Source of the DNA: DATAAZ01 sp036259875
GTDB taxonomy: Bacteria; Actinomycetota; Thermoleophilia; Gaiellales; Gaiellaceae
Direction of reading: 5' to 3'
NCBI GenBank assembly: GCA_036259875.1
Contig: DATAAZ010000059.1
Location: 1 to 55,949 of the forward strand
DNA length: 55,949 bases
Shown here piece after piece: positions 48,458 to 55,949 of the stretch. The translations under genes were made by a program, and so were the position numbers. The notes below the pieces were generated by a model. That model was given only the letters and a program-made list of their open reading frames with translations. It did not search any database and was not told the origin of the DNA. Numbering within the stretch: the first letter of the stretch is position 1; every line of letters starts with the position of its first letter.

Positions 48458-49872
48458 TGCGGGGGCGCCTCGCGTCGCTGCGAGACGCGGCAGGCCCCGC
48501 CGACACGTGGATCCTGCTCGCCGCGCTCGCCGCGCTCGTCCTCGTGAACGTTCCGGTTCTCGGGTCGGAGCCGTGGGATTTCCGCCCCGACCGCGTCGAC
48601 CCGAGCGGCCCGTTCGCGTTCTTCGTGCGGGCGACGGACGGGGAATGGGATGTCGAGGCGGTGCGCGCCCCCGCGCTCCTGGCCGGCGTCGTCGTCGCGC
48701 TCGCGGCGGCGGCCGCGACGGTTGTCCGCCGCTGGCCTCGCTGGCTCCTGGTCGCGCTCACCGCGACGGTCCTCGCGCTTCTCCTCGTCCCGGCCGTCCT
48801 GCTCCAGGTCGGCCTGCGCCAGTCGACGGCGCCGTGGTTCTACACGAACGACTCGACGTACCAGATCGAGCTCGCCGGCGACCTCGTCCGCTCGGGTGCG
48901 GACCCGTACGGCCACGACTACCGCTTCTCCGGGCTCGAGCGCTTCTACACGCTCGATGGGCGGGCGACCGACGAAACGCGAGAGGACCAGGTGGCGCTCC
49001 GGCACTTCGCGTACTTCCCTGGCACGGCGCTCACGGCCGCCGCGTGGTCGGTGCTCCCGGAACCCTGGTCCGACTACCGCTTCTTCGTCCTCCTCGCGAC
49101 GTTCGGGTCGTTCGCGGCCGCGCTCGCCTTTCCCGGCCCGCTCGTCTGGCGGCTGGTCGCGGGAGCCGCCGTCGCCGGGAGCCCCCTAGCCGTGCGAGCC
49201 GCGTGGTTCGGGACTGCGGACGCTCCGAGCCTCGCGCTGACGGTGCTCGCGTTCGCGCTCGTCGTTCGAGCCCGCTACGCATGGGCCGCCGCGTCGCTCG
49301 GCGCAGCCGTCCTCCTGAAGCAGTTCGCGCTCCTCGCGCTCCCGTTCCTTGCGGTAGTCGTCCTCCGGCGGGCGGCGCGTCCCGACGCCGCTCGCGCCGC
49401 CGCGCTCTTCGTGGGCGTCGTCGCGGCGGGCACGGTCCCCTTCCTCGCCTGGGATCCCGGCGCGTTCTGGGCGGACACCGTCGAGTACGGAGGACGGACG
49501 TACCGGATCGTCGGCTACGGGCTCTCGGGACTGCTCCTGAAGGCGGGCGCCCTCGAATCCCGGACGGGCCCGTACCCCTTCTTGCCGCTTCTCGCGCTCG
49601 TCTGGCTTCCCGTCACCGCCTGGCTCGTGTGGCGGCAGCTGCGTGCGCGCGCGCTGTGGCTCGCCCCGGCCGGGTTCGCGCTCTCGCACTTCGCGCTCGT
49701 CTTCATCGCGCGCGTCTTCCATGGCTCGTACCTCGTCTGGCCGCTGGCCGGGCTTGCGATCGCGGCGCTCCTCGCCGCGGTCGAGCGGACGCCGCCCGCC
49801 GGCGTCGACGGGGCGCCTCAGCGCGTGCCGGCGGTGCGGTCCCAGGTGCCCGGAACGCCGGAACGCAGGTAA
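48457..49872 (+). CDS. GT87-like membrane mannosyltransferase
   Basis: A 471-residue protein with about 11 hydrophobic segments. After the third helix an outside loop has N-D-S-T-Y-Q-I-E and R-S-G-A-D-P-Y-G-H-D-Y, as in polyprenol-phosphate-mannose-type GT-C enzymes. F-A-Y-F-P-G-T follows, and L-L-K-Q-F-A marks a later helix. GTG 48457 uses the last G of the previous TAG. Its 3' end overlaps a convergent glycosyltransferase by 55 nt. The donor sugar is an inference. Confidence 0.78.
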   Translation: MRGRLASLRDAAGPADTWILLAALAALVLVNVPVLGSEPWDFRPDRVDPSGPFAFFVRATDGEWDVEAVRAPALLAGVVVALAAAAATVVRRWPRWLLVALTATVLALLLVPAVLLQVGLRQSTAPWFYTNDSTYQIELAGDLVRSGADPYGHDYRFSGLERFYTLDGRATDETREDQVALRHFAYFPGTALTAAAWSVLPEPWSDYRFFVLLATFGSFAAALAFPGPLVWRLVAGAAVAGSPLAVRAAWFGTADAPSLALTVLAFALVVRARYAWAAASLGAAVLLKQFALLALPFLAVVVLRRAARPDAARAAALFVGVVAAGTVPFLAWDPGAFWADTVEYGGRTYRIVGYGLSGLLLKAGALESRTGPYPFLPLLALVWLPVTAWLVWRQLRARALWLAPAGFALSHFALVFIARVFHGSYLVWPLAGLAIAALLAAVERTPPAGVDGAPQRVPAVRSQVPGTPERR

Positions 49873-50939
49873 CGGGTGAGCGCGAGGACGGTCGCCCAGC
49901 TAACGAGCAGGTAGTAGTACGCGAGTGTCGCGCCGGGAACCGGCGCGCGCAGGCGGCCCGCGACCGCGAACCCGAGCCAGGCGAGCTGTGCGGCGAGCAC
50001 GGTTCGGTAGACGGGCGTGCGGTGCGCGAGCACGAGACTCGACCCGAGAAGTGCCGCGTGGAGGAGACCGCTCGCGTAGCGGAGGGTGCGGTGCGAGAAC
50101 CACTCGAGGCGGAAGAGCGGGCCCGCGCCGACGGGTGGCCCGCCCATGAGGAGGTGGTGCCAGGACCAGCGGAACATTCGCGCCTTGCGCGCGAACTCGT
50201 CCTCGAGGTCGTGCGCCGGCTTCTCGTAGGCAACGGCGTCGGGCTCGTACACCGCTCGGAGGCCGCGTTGGGCCATGAGGGCCGGGAGGGCGGCATCCTG
50301 CCCGTACGGCTGGGCGACGAAGTCCCGCCGCCGAACCGCGTAGATCGCCCCGTTCCCGCCCGTGATCGACCCGAGCGCGGACTCGCGCCCGCGCAGCCAG
50401 AGTTCGTAACGCCAGTAGACGCCTTCCCGGTTCGTGCCGTCCGCCTCCTGAAGCCGAAGCTGGCCCGTGACGTAGCCGACCTCGCCGTCCGCGAACGACC
50501 GGACGAGCTTCCGGAGGGCGTCGCGCTCCCAGCGCGTGTTCGCGTCGGTGAACGCGAGGATCTCGCCGCGTCCTTCCCTGTAGACGCGGTTGATCGTCGC
50601 GAGCTTGCCGCCCCGCGGGCAGCGGACGAGCCGGACGCGCGGCTCGCGCGCCGCGATCTCCTCGACAATCGCGTCCGTTGCGTCCTCACAGGCGTCGGAC
50701 GCGACGACCACCTCGAGCCGGTCGGACGGGTAGTCGAGCGCGAGCAGGTTCTCCACGCGCCCGCCGATCACATCCTCTTCGTCGTGCGCCGGGACGATGA
50801 CGGTCACGCCCGGAAGCACGTCGGCCTTGCGAACCGGCCGCGGGCGAAGGCGCGCGAGCGCCGCCGCCGCGAGCGGGTACCCCGCGTGCGCCCAGGCAAG
50901 GCCGGCCGCGCTCGCCCAGAACGCGACCCGCGCGATCAC
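49818..50939 (-). CDS. GT2 membrane-associated glycosyltransferase
   Basis: A 373-residue enzyme with an N-terminal helix, a GT-A core and two or three C-terminal helices, as in processive or cellulose-synthase-like GT2 enzymes. V-I-V-P-A-H-D-E-E, S-D-A-C-E-D-A-T, F-T-D-A-N-T (metal motif) and a G-N-G-A-I-Y-A-V-R segment are visible; the acceptor part has Y-G-Q-D-A-A-L. A Q-x-x-R-W motif is not clear. GTG 50939 overlaps the FemAB stop as GTGA. It is last in the six-gene operon that enters from the right edge. Confidence 0.87.
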   Translation of the reverse strand: MIARVAFWASAAGLAWAHAGYPLAAAALARLRPRPVRKADVLPGVTVIVPAHDEEDVIGGRVENLLALDYPSDRLEVVVASDACEDATDAIVEEIAAREPRVRLVRCPRGGKLATINRVYREGRGEILAFTDANTRWERDALRKLVRSFADGEVGYVTGQLRLQEADGTNREGVYWRYELWLRGRESALGSITGGNGAIYAVRRRDFVAQPYGQDAALPALMAQRGLRAVYEPDAVAYEKPAHDLEDEFARKARMFRWSWHHLLMGGPPVGAGPLFRLEWFSHRTLRYASGLLHAALLGSSLVLAHRTPVYRTVLAAQLAWLGFAVAGRLRAPVPGATLAYYYLLVSWATVLALTRYLRSGVPGTWDRTAGTR

Positions 50940-51940
50940 GGGGCAGGCGCCCGGTACGCGGGGAAGAAGCCGTCCGGAGCGGCGCTGCCCGAGAGCTCGC
51001 TGTAGGCGTCGGCGTCGTGGACGAGCTTCCCGACCCAGAATTCGCGGCCGGGCGCTCGCGAGAGCCGCTGCTTGAACGTCCAAAGCGAATCCGCGCGCCC
51101 GCCCAGCCCGCTCCCGAGGTGGAGTTCCGCGAAGCCGTGCGCCCGACCCCAGCGGGCCGCCTCGAGGAACAGGAGCTTGGAGGCGCCGAGCGCGTACCCC
51201 TCGCCCGTCGCCGCGCCGAGGTGATAGTGGAGCCACGGCGGCGAGGCGAGCAGGAGCTGCGAGGCGACGAGCTTGCCGTCGAGACGGGCGTCGAGCCGCA
51301 CGACGCGCTCGACGAGCGAGCCCGCGAGCGCGTCCCAGTACGCCGGCGGGAAGAAGTAGAACTCGCCCGCGCGGCGCCGGCGCATCGCCGCCGCGTACAG
51401 GTGGGCGAAGTCGTCGAGGCGCACGGGCGGGCGCTCGGCGCTCACCTCGACGCCGGCCCGAAGCGCCTTCCGGACGCCGCGGCGGTGCATCGCGTGCATC
51501 GACGCGAGCAGATCCTCACTCGTCCCGAGCGGCCATGTCGCCGTGTCGGCGAGCCGCTCGCGCGAGACGGAAGCGGGCGCAAGCCTGTGGTTCTCGAGAA
51601 GCGGATGGAAGCGGATGAACGTCGTGACGACGCCGTTCGCCGCGCACCAGGCGTCGTACGCGGCGTAGAAGCGCTCGCCGTCACCCGCGCCTGCGGGGCC
51701 GCCGTACCCGTACGGCGTCGTGACGTCGCGAAGCCCTTCCGCGCCGGGCACGTCGCGGACGATCGCGGCGAACGCGACGCCGTCCGCGTGGAGGAGCGCC
51801 GGTCGGCCCGGCTCGAGGAGGCACGAGGCCTCGACGAAACGCCGCTGCAGGTAGACGTCCGCGACGCCGAGCCGCTGGAGCAGGTCGTCCCACTCGTCGG
51901 GTCCCACCTCCTCGAGTCGAGCCGCCGCGACGGAGGTCAC
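50936..51940 (-). CDS. FemAB/GNAT-type aminoacyltransferase-like protein
   Basis: A 334-residue protein with two GNAT-like halves, as in FemAB proteins (BioF2-like acyltransferase, PF13480-type). Near residue 135 is M-H-R-R-G-V-R-K-A-L-R-A-G-V, the basic turn of the family. Later L-L-L-A-S-P-P-W-L-H-Y-H-L-G-A and G-A-S-K-L-L-F-L-E-A-A-R appear. FemAB enzymes move amino acids from tRNA to an amine. In exopolysaccharide loci, related proteins are thought to decorate the glycan. It is coupled by GTGA on both sides. Confidence 0.83.
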   Translation of the reverse strand: MTSVAAARLEEVGPDEWDDLLQRLGVADVYLQRRFVEASCLLEPGRPALLHADGVAFAAIVRDVPGAEGLRDVTTPYGYGGPAGAGDGERFYAAYDAWCAANGVVTTFIRFHPLLENHRLAPASVSRERLADTATWPLGTSEDLLASMHAMHRRGVRKALRAGVEVSAERPPVRLDDFAHLYAAAMRRRRAGEFYFFPPAYWDALAGSLVERVVRLDARLDGKLVASQLLLASPPWLHYHLGAATGEGYALGASKLLFLEAARWGRAHGFAELHLGSGLGGRADSLWTFKQRLSRAPGREFWVGKLVHDADAYSELSGSAAPDGFFPAYRAPAP

Positions 51941-52608
51941 GCCTGGCGCCCCTCGCGGGCGCGGCGCGCGCGCTCGACGTTCATCGCGTCGACGACGGGC
52001 GCCGGCTCGGCGCGGACGAGCTGACCGACCGTACGGGCGAGGATCTTCACGTCGAGCCAGAGCGACCAGTGCTCGAGGTACCAGGCGTCGTAGCGGAAGC
52101 GCTCCGGCCACGTCATCTCCTCGCGCCCGTGGATCTGCGACCAGCCCGTGAGGCCCGGGTTCACGGAGAGCCGTCGCCGTTCTTCCTCCTCGTAGTTGGC
52201 AGCCTGCTCGACGAGATCGGGGCGTGGGCCGACGAGGCTCATCTCGCCGCGCAGGACGTTCACGAGCTGCGGCGCCTCGTCGAGGCCGGTTCGGCGCAGG
52301 AACCGTCCCACCCGCGTGACACGAGGGTCGTTCTCGACGAGGCCATAAGGATCCTCGGTCAACGCGAGGCGGCGGCCGAGCTCGACGGCGTCGGGAACCA
52401 TCGTGCGGAACTTGAGCATCGGGAACGGGACGCCGTCCTTGCCGGCGCGCGGCCGCACGAACAGGACGGGCCGGCCCGACTCGGCCGCGATCGCGATCGC
52501 GATGCCGACAAGGAGCGGCGAGAGGGCGGCAAGCGTAAGCGCCGCGACGACGGGGTCGGCGATCGCCTTCGCGCGCGCCTGCACCGGGTGGCGCTCGAAC
52601 GCCGTCAC
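51937..52608 (-). CDS. Small monotopic phosphoglycosyl transferase (PglC/WbaP-like)
   Basis: A 223-residue bacterial sugar transferase that should begin repeat-unit assembly by moving sugar-1-phosphate onto undecaprenyl phosphate. One re-entrant hydrophobic segment (about 15-42) is followed by F-P-M-L-K-F-R-T-M, the L-D-E-A-P-Q-L-V-N-V catalytic Asp-Glu region and M-S-L-V-G-P-R-P-D. It is the minimal PGT without the four-helix WbaP extension. GTG 52608 overlaps the GT4 stop. Confidence 0.92.
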   Translation of the reverse strand: MTAFERHPVQARAKAIADPVVAALTLAALSPLLVGIAIAIAAESGRPVLFVRPRAGKDGVPFPMLKFRTMVPDAVELGRRLALTEDPYGLVENDPRVTRVGRFLRRTGLDEAPQLVNVLRGEMSLVGPRPDLVEQAANYEEEERRRLSVNPGLTGWSQIHGREEMTWPERFRYDAWYLEHWSLWLDVKILARTVGQLVRAEPAPVVDAMNVERARRAREGRQA

Positions 52609-53732
52609 GCGCGCTCCGCGATGACCTCGGCGTAGACGCGCTCGTGCTCCGCGGCGGCGGCCTCCCACGTGAGCGCGCCTCGGGCCGCCCTCGCCCCCTC
52701 CGCCGCCCGCGCGAGCGCCGCGGGATCGGAGAGGAGGTCGATGCACGCCGCCGCGAGCGCGTCGGGGTCGCCAGGGCGGACGACGCGGCCCGCCCCGAAC
52801 TCGCGCACGATCGGCCCGAGCGAGCCGACGTCCGAGACGACCGCGGGCCGACCGAACCCGAGCGCGGTGGCCAGGACGCCGGAGGAGTCGAGCTCGCGAT
52901 ACGGGCAGACGACCGCGGCCGCCTCGTCGAAGAGCCGGGGCACCTCGGTCTCGGGCACGAACCCGAGCCGCCATTCGACACGCCCGTCGAGCCCGAGCTC
53001 GTCGGCGAGCGCGCGGAGTGGCTCCGCTGGCTCGAGGGGACGTCCGGCGACGACGAGCCGCGCGCCGGGGACCGCCCGCGTGATCGGCCCGAGCGCGCGC
53101 AGGAGCACGTCGACGCCCTTGTACGAGCGGAGGAGCCCGAAGAAGAGAAGCGTCGCGCCCCCCGGCTCGCTGGGCTCGTGCCCCGGCGGCGCGTCGAAGA
53201 CGGGGTGCGTGACGCGCGCGAGGCGCGGGCGCCCGACACCCGCCACGACGAGCTCCTCGACCGCGCGCTCGGAGTGGACGATGACGCGGTCGGCCAGCCG
53301 GAGCGCCTCGAGCCACGCGGCCTCGTTCCACGAGCGGCGCGCGCGAACGTCGTGTGCCGTCACGACGACGGGATAGCGTCGCGCGAGCGAGCGAAGCCAG
53401 CGGACGTCGTAGCGCGGCACGCCGAGCCACTGCACGTGGACGACGTCGGGGGCGAGGAGGTCGAGTCGGCGCAGCGAGCGCCGCACGCTCGGCGCATACT
53501 CGGCGCCCTTCACGACGAGCGTGAGCGGGGAGCGCGCACGCCCCCGGAGGAGTCGGCCGCTCAGCGTGAGGAACGTCTCGTGGCGCCGGTAGTCATCGGG
53601 CTGGCGGCGCCGACCGAAGAGGTCCGGGGACACGAGGAGGTCGACGTAGTGCCCCCGGCGCGCGAGCGCGGTCGCGAGGCTGTGGTCGTACGGCGGCGTG
53701 AAGTTCGGCGGGTCGAGGAGCGCGATCCGCAT
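52605..53732 (-). CDS. GT4 family glycosyltransferase
   Basis: A 375-residue GT-B fold enzyme. The N-terminal M-R-I-A-L-L-D-P-P-N, H-V-Q-W-L-G, T-A-H-D-V-R near residue 122, then G-L-L-R-S-Y-K-G-V-D and the donor site P-Y-R-E-L-D-S-S-G-V-L-A. The usual E-x7-E pattern is only partly kept. ATG 53732 lies 10 nt after the ATP-grasp stop. Confidence 0.9.
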   Translation of the reverse strand: MRIALLDPPNFTPPYDHSLATALARRGHYVDLLVSPDLFGRRRQPDDYRRHETFLTLSGRLLRGRARSPLTLVVKGAEYAPSVRRSLRRLDLLAPDVVHVQWLGVPRYDVRWLRSLARRYPVVVTAHDVRARRSWNEAAWLEALRLADRVIVHSERAVEELVVAGVGRPRLARVTHPVFDAPPGHEPSEPGGATLLFFGLLRSYKGVDVLLRALGPITRAVPGARLVVAGRPLEPAEPLRALADELGLDGRVEWRLGFVPETEVPRLFDEAAAVVCPYRELDSSGVLATALGFGRPAVVSDVGSLGPIVREFGAGRVVRPGDPDALAAACIDLLSDPAALARAAEGARAARGALTWEAAAAEHERVYAEVIAERA

Positions 53733-53742
53733 GGTCGGCGCC

Positions 53743-54891
53743 TCAAGCTACCTTCGCGCGCAGGTAGGCGAGGCTCGCGAGCGCCGGCAGCGGATCGTCC
53801 GGCGCGAAGATCGCTCGCACCTTTTTCGGGCGCACGTACTCGCGTGCGAACGCGCGGACGTCGAGGTCGCCTCGCCGCAGGAGCTCGAGCGACGACCAGA
53901 CGTCCTTCGCAAGGTAGATCCACGTCACCCCGTCTTCCGCGAACGTCGCCGCGGGCGCCACGTCCCCTCCAGTGAGGTCGTCGTACGCGATGTGCGCGAT
54001 GTCGAACCTGCGAGTCATCGCGATCCCCGCCCACTGGGGCGGCCGTGTGTTCACCTCGAGGAGCTTCAGCTCCCCGTCGCGCGGGTCGTGCACGAGCTCC
54101 ACCTGCGCGAAGCCGCGGTAACGCGCGGAGCCGAGGAGCCGCAAGCCCGTCTCGAGGACGGACGGCTCGTCGCGGAGCTCGAACACCGCGGCCGTTCCGA
54201 AGCGCGGCGGTCCCGCGCGCACCTTCCGCCCGACCACGTTCGCGAGCGGCTCGCCGCGCCGCCCGATGTAGGCGAAGAGCGAGAAGACCTTGTCCTGCGC
54301 GTCGGGGACGAGCTCCTGGACGACCGTCTCGAAGCCGCGCGCCCGCGCGACGCGCCAGCAGCGGACGGCCTCGTCGACGGTCTCGGCGACGAAGAGCTTG
54401 CGGCCGAAGACGGCGGCGAACTCCTGCCCTTCGACGGGCTTCACGAGGAACGGAGGCCGGAGATCGAGCCGCCGCACGGCCTGCTCGCTCGGCGCCGCGG
54501 CCGTGGGCGGTACTCCGACCGCCGCCCGCTCCGCCTCCGCGACGAGCAGCTCCTTCCGGCGCAAGCGGCGCACGATCTCCGGGTCGTCGGGGAGGGGCAG
54601 ATCGGCGACCTCGCGGACGGCGTCCCAGTGGCGCAGGCAGAACGCGACGTGCGCGTCGCGCTCTGGGAAGAGAACGAGCCGTCCGCCGCCGGCTGCATGG
54701 CGGAGCGCCGCGAGAACACCCTCGTCGCCGGGAGCGACGACCGTGCGGCGCAGATAGCGCGACCTGATCCCGAACTCGTGCGGCTCGAGGGCGATCCCGG
54801 TCACCGCCTTCCCCGCCCGGCCGAGCGCCCGGGCGAGCGCGAGGCCGGCCCAGAGGAGTCCGAGGATCGCGACCGGCCGCTCCGGTGTCAT
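53743..54891 (-). CDS. ATP-grasp carboxylate-amine ligase-like protein
   Basis: A 382-residue ATP-grasp protein with a pre-ATP-grasp domain (about 1-110, I-L-G-L-L-W-A-G-L-A), an ATP-binding part starting at P-F-L-V-K-P-V-E-G, and the metal-binding end L-K-L-L-E-V-N-T-R-P-P-Q-W-A-G. Such enzymes form amide bonds from a carboxylate via an acyl phosphate. Its place between a Wzy-like gene and a GT4/PGT/FemAB run suggests it joins an amino acid or amino sugar to a glycan precursor (inference). It is coupled by ATGA to the upstream gene. Confidence 0.85.
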   Translation of the reverse strand: MTPERPVAILGLLWAGLALARALGRAGKAVTGIALEPHEFGIRSRYLRRTVVAPGDEGVLAALRHAAGGGRLVLFPERDAHVAFCLRHWDAVREVADLPLPDDPEIVRRLRRKELLVAEAERAAVGVPPTAAAPSEQAVRRLDLRPPFLVKPVEGQEFAAVFGRKLFVAETVDEAVRCWRVARARGFETVVQELVPDAQDKVFSLFAYIGRRGEPLANVVGRKVRAGPPRFGTAAVFELRDEPSVLETGLRLLGSARYRGFAQVELVHDPRDGELKLLEVNTRPPQWAGIAMTRRFDIAHIAYDDLTGGDVAPAATFAEDGVTWIYLAKDVWSSLELLRRGDLDVRAFAREYVRPKKVRAIFAPDDPLPALASLAYLRAKVA

Positions 54892-55949
54892 CGCCGCGCG
54901 AAGACGACGGGCGCGGCGGCGACGAGCACCGCGAACATGAAGAAGTAGTACATCTGCATCGTGAGGTAGAAGACGTTCGCGGCCATCGTCCCGAGGAGTG
55001 CCGCGGTGAGCCCCCAGGCGAGCGGCCGGACGCGGGCGGCCGTGCTGTCCCCGGCCGCGGCGAGGCGGCGGCCGACGCCGCGAAGCGCGCCGAGCCGTCG
55101 GAACAGGTAGACGAGGTACGCGCCGAAGAGCGCCGTGCCCACGATGCCGGTCTCGGTGAGGAGCGCGACGTAGTACGAGTGCGGGCCCCAGTTCGTACGG
55201 CCGGTCAGGAGCTCGTAGTAGACGGAGAACGTGTTGAGCCCGAGGCCGAAGAACGGGTGCTCTTCGACCGCGGGACGGATGAGCGAGTAGAACTCGAAGT
55301 GGAGCCGGGTCGAGCGCCCGCTCGTCTGCGTCCGCGCCTCGAAGACGGTCTCGAAGAAGCCGGAACGCGCGGCGATGACGATCGCGACGACGCCGGCAAG
55401 CGCGCCGAGCGGGACGAGGAAGCGCGGCTTCAGGAAGAGGTGACGGTACGGAATCGCGAGCACGAGGAGACCGACCGCGATCCCGAGCAGGCCGCTGCGC
55501 GAGAGCGTCGTCAGCTCGACGAGCGCGAGGAAGGCGAGAAGCAGCGCGAGCGGGACGCGAAGCCGGTCACCGCGCCGGAGGCGCAGGTAGACCGGGAAGA
55601 GGACGAGGAGCGGGACGACGAGCATGACGCCGAGGTGGTTCGGGTCGAGCGTCAGCGCGTTCGTCCGGTACACGTCCTCTCCGGCGACCGAGCCGAGGTA
55701 GCTGATTCCCCGCCCCGCCTCGCTCGTGAGCGGGCCGAGAAAGACGGTGTCGAGCTCGCGACCCGTCCGCTCGATGTAGGCGAGCTCGAGGAGGCCGTAC
55801 GCGGCGTTGGCCGTCAGTCCGGCCACGAACCAGCCGAGCGTCCGCCAGTAGAACCGCTCCGAGCGCCGGGCCAGGTGCGCGACCGCCGCGAGCAGAAAGG
55901 CGAAGTGGACGACGAACTTCGCGAGCCCCTTGGCGAAGAGGTCGCGGTC
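54888..55949 (-). CDS. O-antigen ligase/polymerase-like protein, 5' end outside the window
   Basis: The frame is open to the right edge, so the N-terminus is missing; 353 codons remain. About eight hydrophobic segments surround a large loop with S-G-R-S-T-R-L-H and E-E-H-P-F-F-G-L-G-L-N-T-F-S, the Wzy_C ligase motif. It is the second such protein in the locus (the other is at 46964). It is probably the first gene visible of the operon that runs to 49818. Confidence 0.85.
   Translation of the reverse strand, partial: DRDLFAKGLAKFVVHFAFLLAAVAHLARRSERFYWRTLGWFVAGLTANAAYGLLELAYIERTGRELDTVFLGPLTSEAGRGISYLGSVAGEDVYRTNALTLDPNHLGVMLVVPLLVLFPVYLRLRRGDRLRVPLALLLAFLALVELTTLSRSGLLGIAVGLLVLAIPYRHLFLKPRFLVPLGALAGVVAIVIAARSGFFETVFEARTQTSGRSTRLHFEFYSLIRPAVEEHPFFGLGLNTFSVYYELLTGRTNWGPHSYYVALLTETGIVGTALFGAYLVYLFRRLGALRGVGRRLAAAGDSTAARVRPLAWGLTAALLGTMAANVFYLTMQMYYFFMFAVLVAAAPVVFARR

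Noticed and set aside
1..55949. tRNA genes, CRISPR arrays, insertion sequences, prophage
   Set aside because: No T-loop/acceptor pattern, regular repeat-spacer unit, transposase or integrase was found on reading both strands.

Overview
The window is very GC-rich and densely packed. Third codon positions are almost all G or C, starts are often GTG, TTG or CTG, and stop/start overlaps of the NTGA type are frequent. Class II B12-dependent ribonucleotide reductase, a tmk-holB-ricT cluster, hemE-hemH, a DUF892 protein and many actinobacterial-type families suggest a deep-branching high-GC Actinobacterium. My best guess is class Thermoleophilia (Gaiellales or Solirubrobacterales), which is an inference from gene content and style only. 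I see no tRNA, rRNA, CRISPR array, insertion sequence or phage gene.

Layout. 0-8.2 kb is housekeeping: a small membrane protein, pheA, ricT, holB, tmk, a galE-like epimerase, a LytR_C-domain membrane protein, hemE, hemH and two small conserved-looking proteins. 8.3-24.2 kb is mixed metabolism and stress: a zinc alcohol dehydrogenase coupled to an SDR, a secreted PQQ-type sugar dehydrogenase with a lamin-tail domain, a DUF892 protein, two MFS exporters, a TfoX-N protein, a cyclase/receiver/LuxR fusion, a lone receiver, a cupin, a potassium-channel-like protein, a BNR propeller paired with a MoaD-like carrier, and nrdJ.

24.6-55.9 kb is one large cell-surface glycan locus. It has glycosyltransferases of the GT2, GT4 and GT-C types, a sugar 3-dehydrogenase-like oxidoreductase, UDP-glucuronate decarboxylase, a small phosphoglycosyl transferase, a Wzx-type flippase, a Wzz-type co-polymerase and two O-antigen ligase/polymerase-like proteins. 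It also has a polysaccharide deacetylase, an ATP-grasp ligase, a stand-alone pre-ATP-grasp domain, a FemAB-like aminoacyltransferase, an LPG-synthase-type membrane protein, an RTX-repeat protein and an M23 peptidase. Together these can start (PGT), extend, flip (Wzx), polymerise (Wzy/Wzz) and modify a glycan. Deacetylase, ATP-grasp and FemAB proteins suggest amide decoration with amino acids, which is inference.

Two patterns in expression signals stand out. First, at least ten genes have a TANNNT-like -10 box ending 6-10 nt before the start codon, with no room for a leader, which points to widespread leaderless transcription. Second, four genes appear to start at CTG inside a CTGA overlap with the upstream stop codon. 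Other same-strand overlaps here use ATGA, GTGA and TTGA, so all four NTG codons occur in this arrangement.
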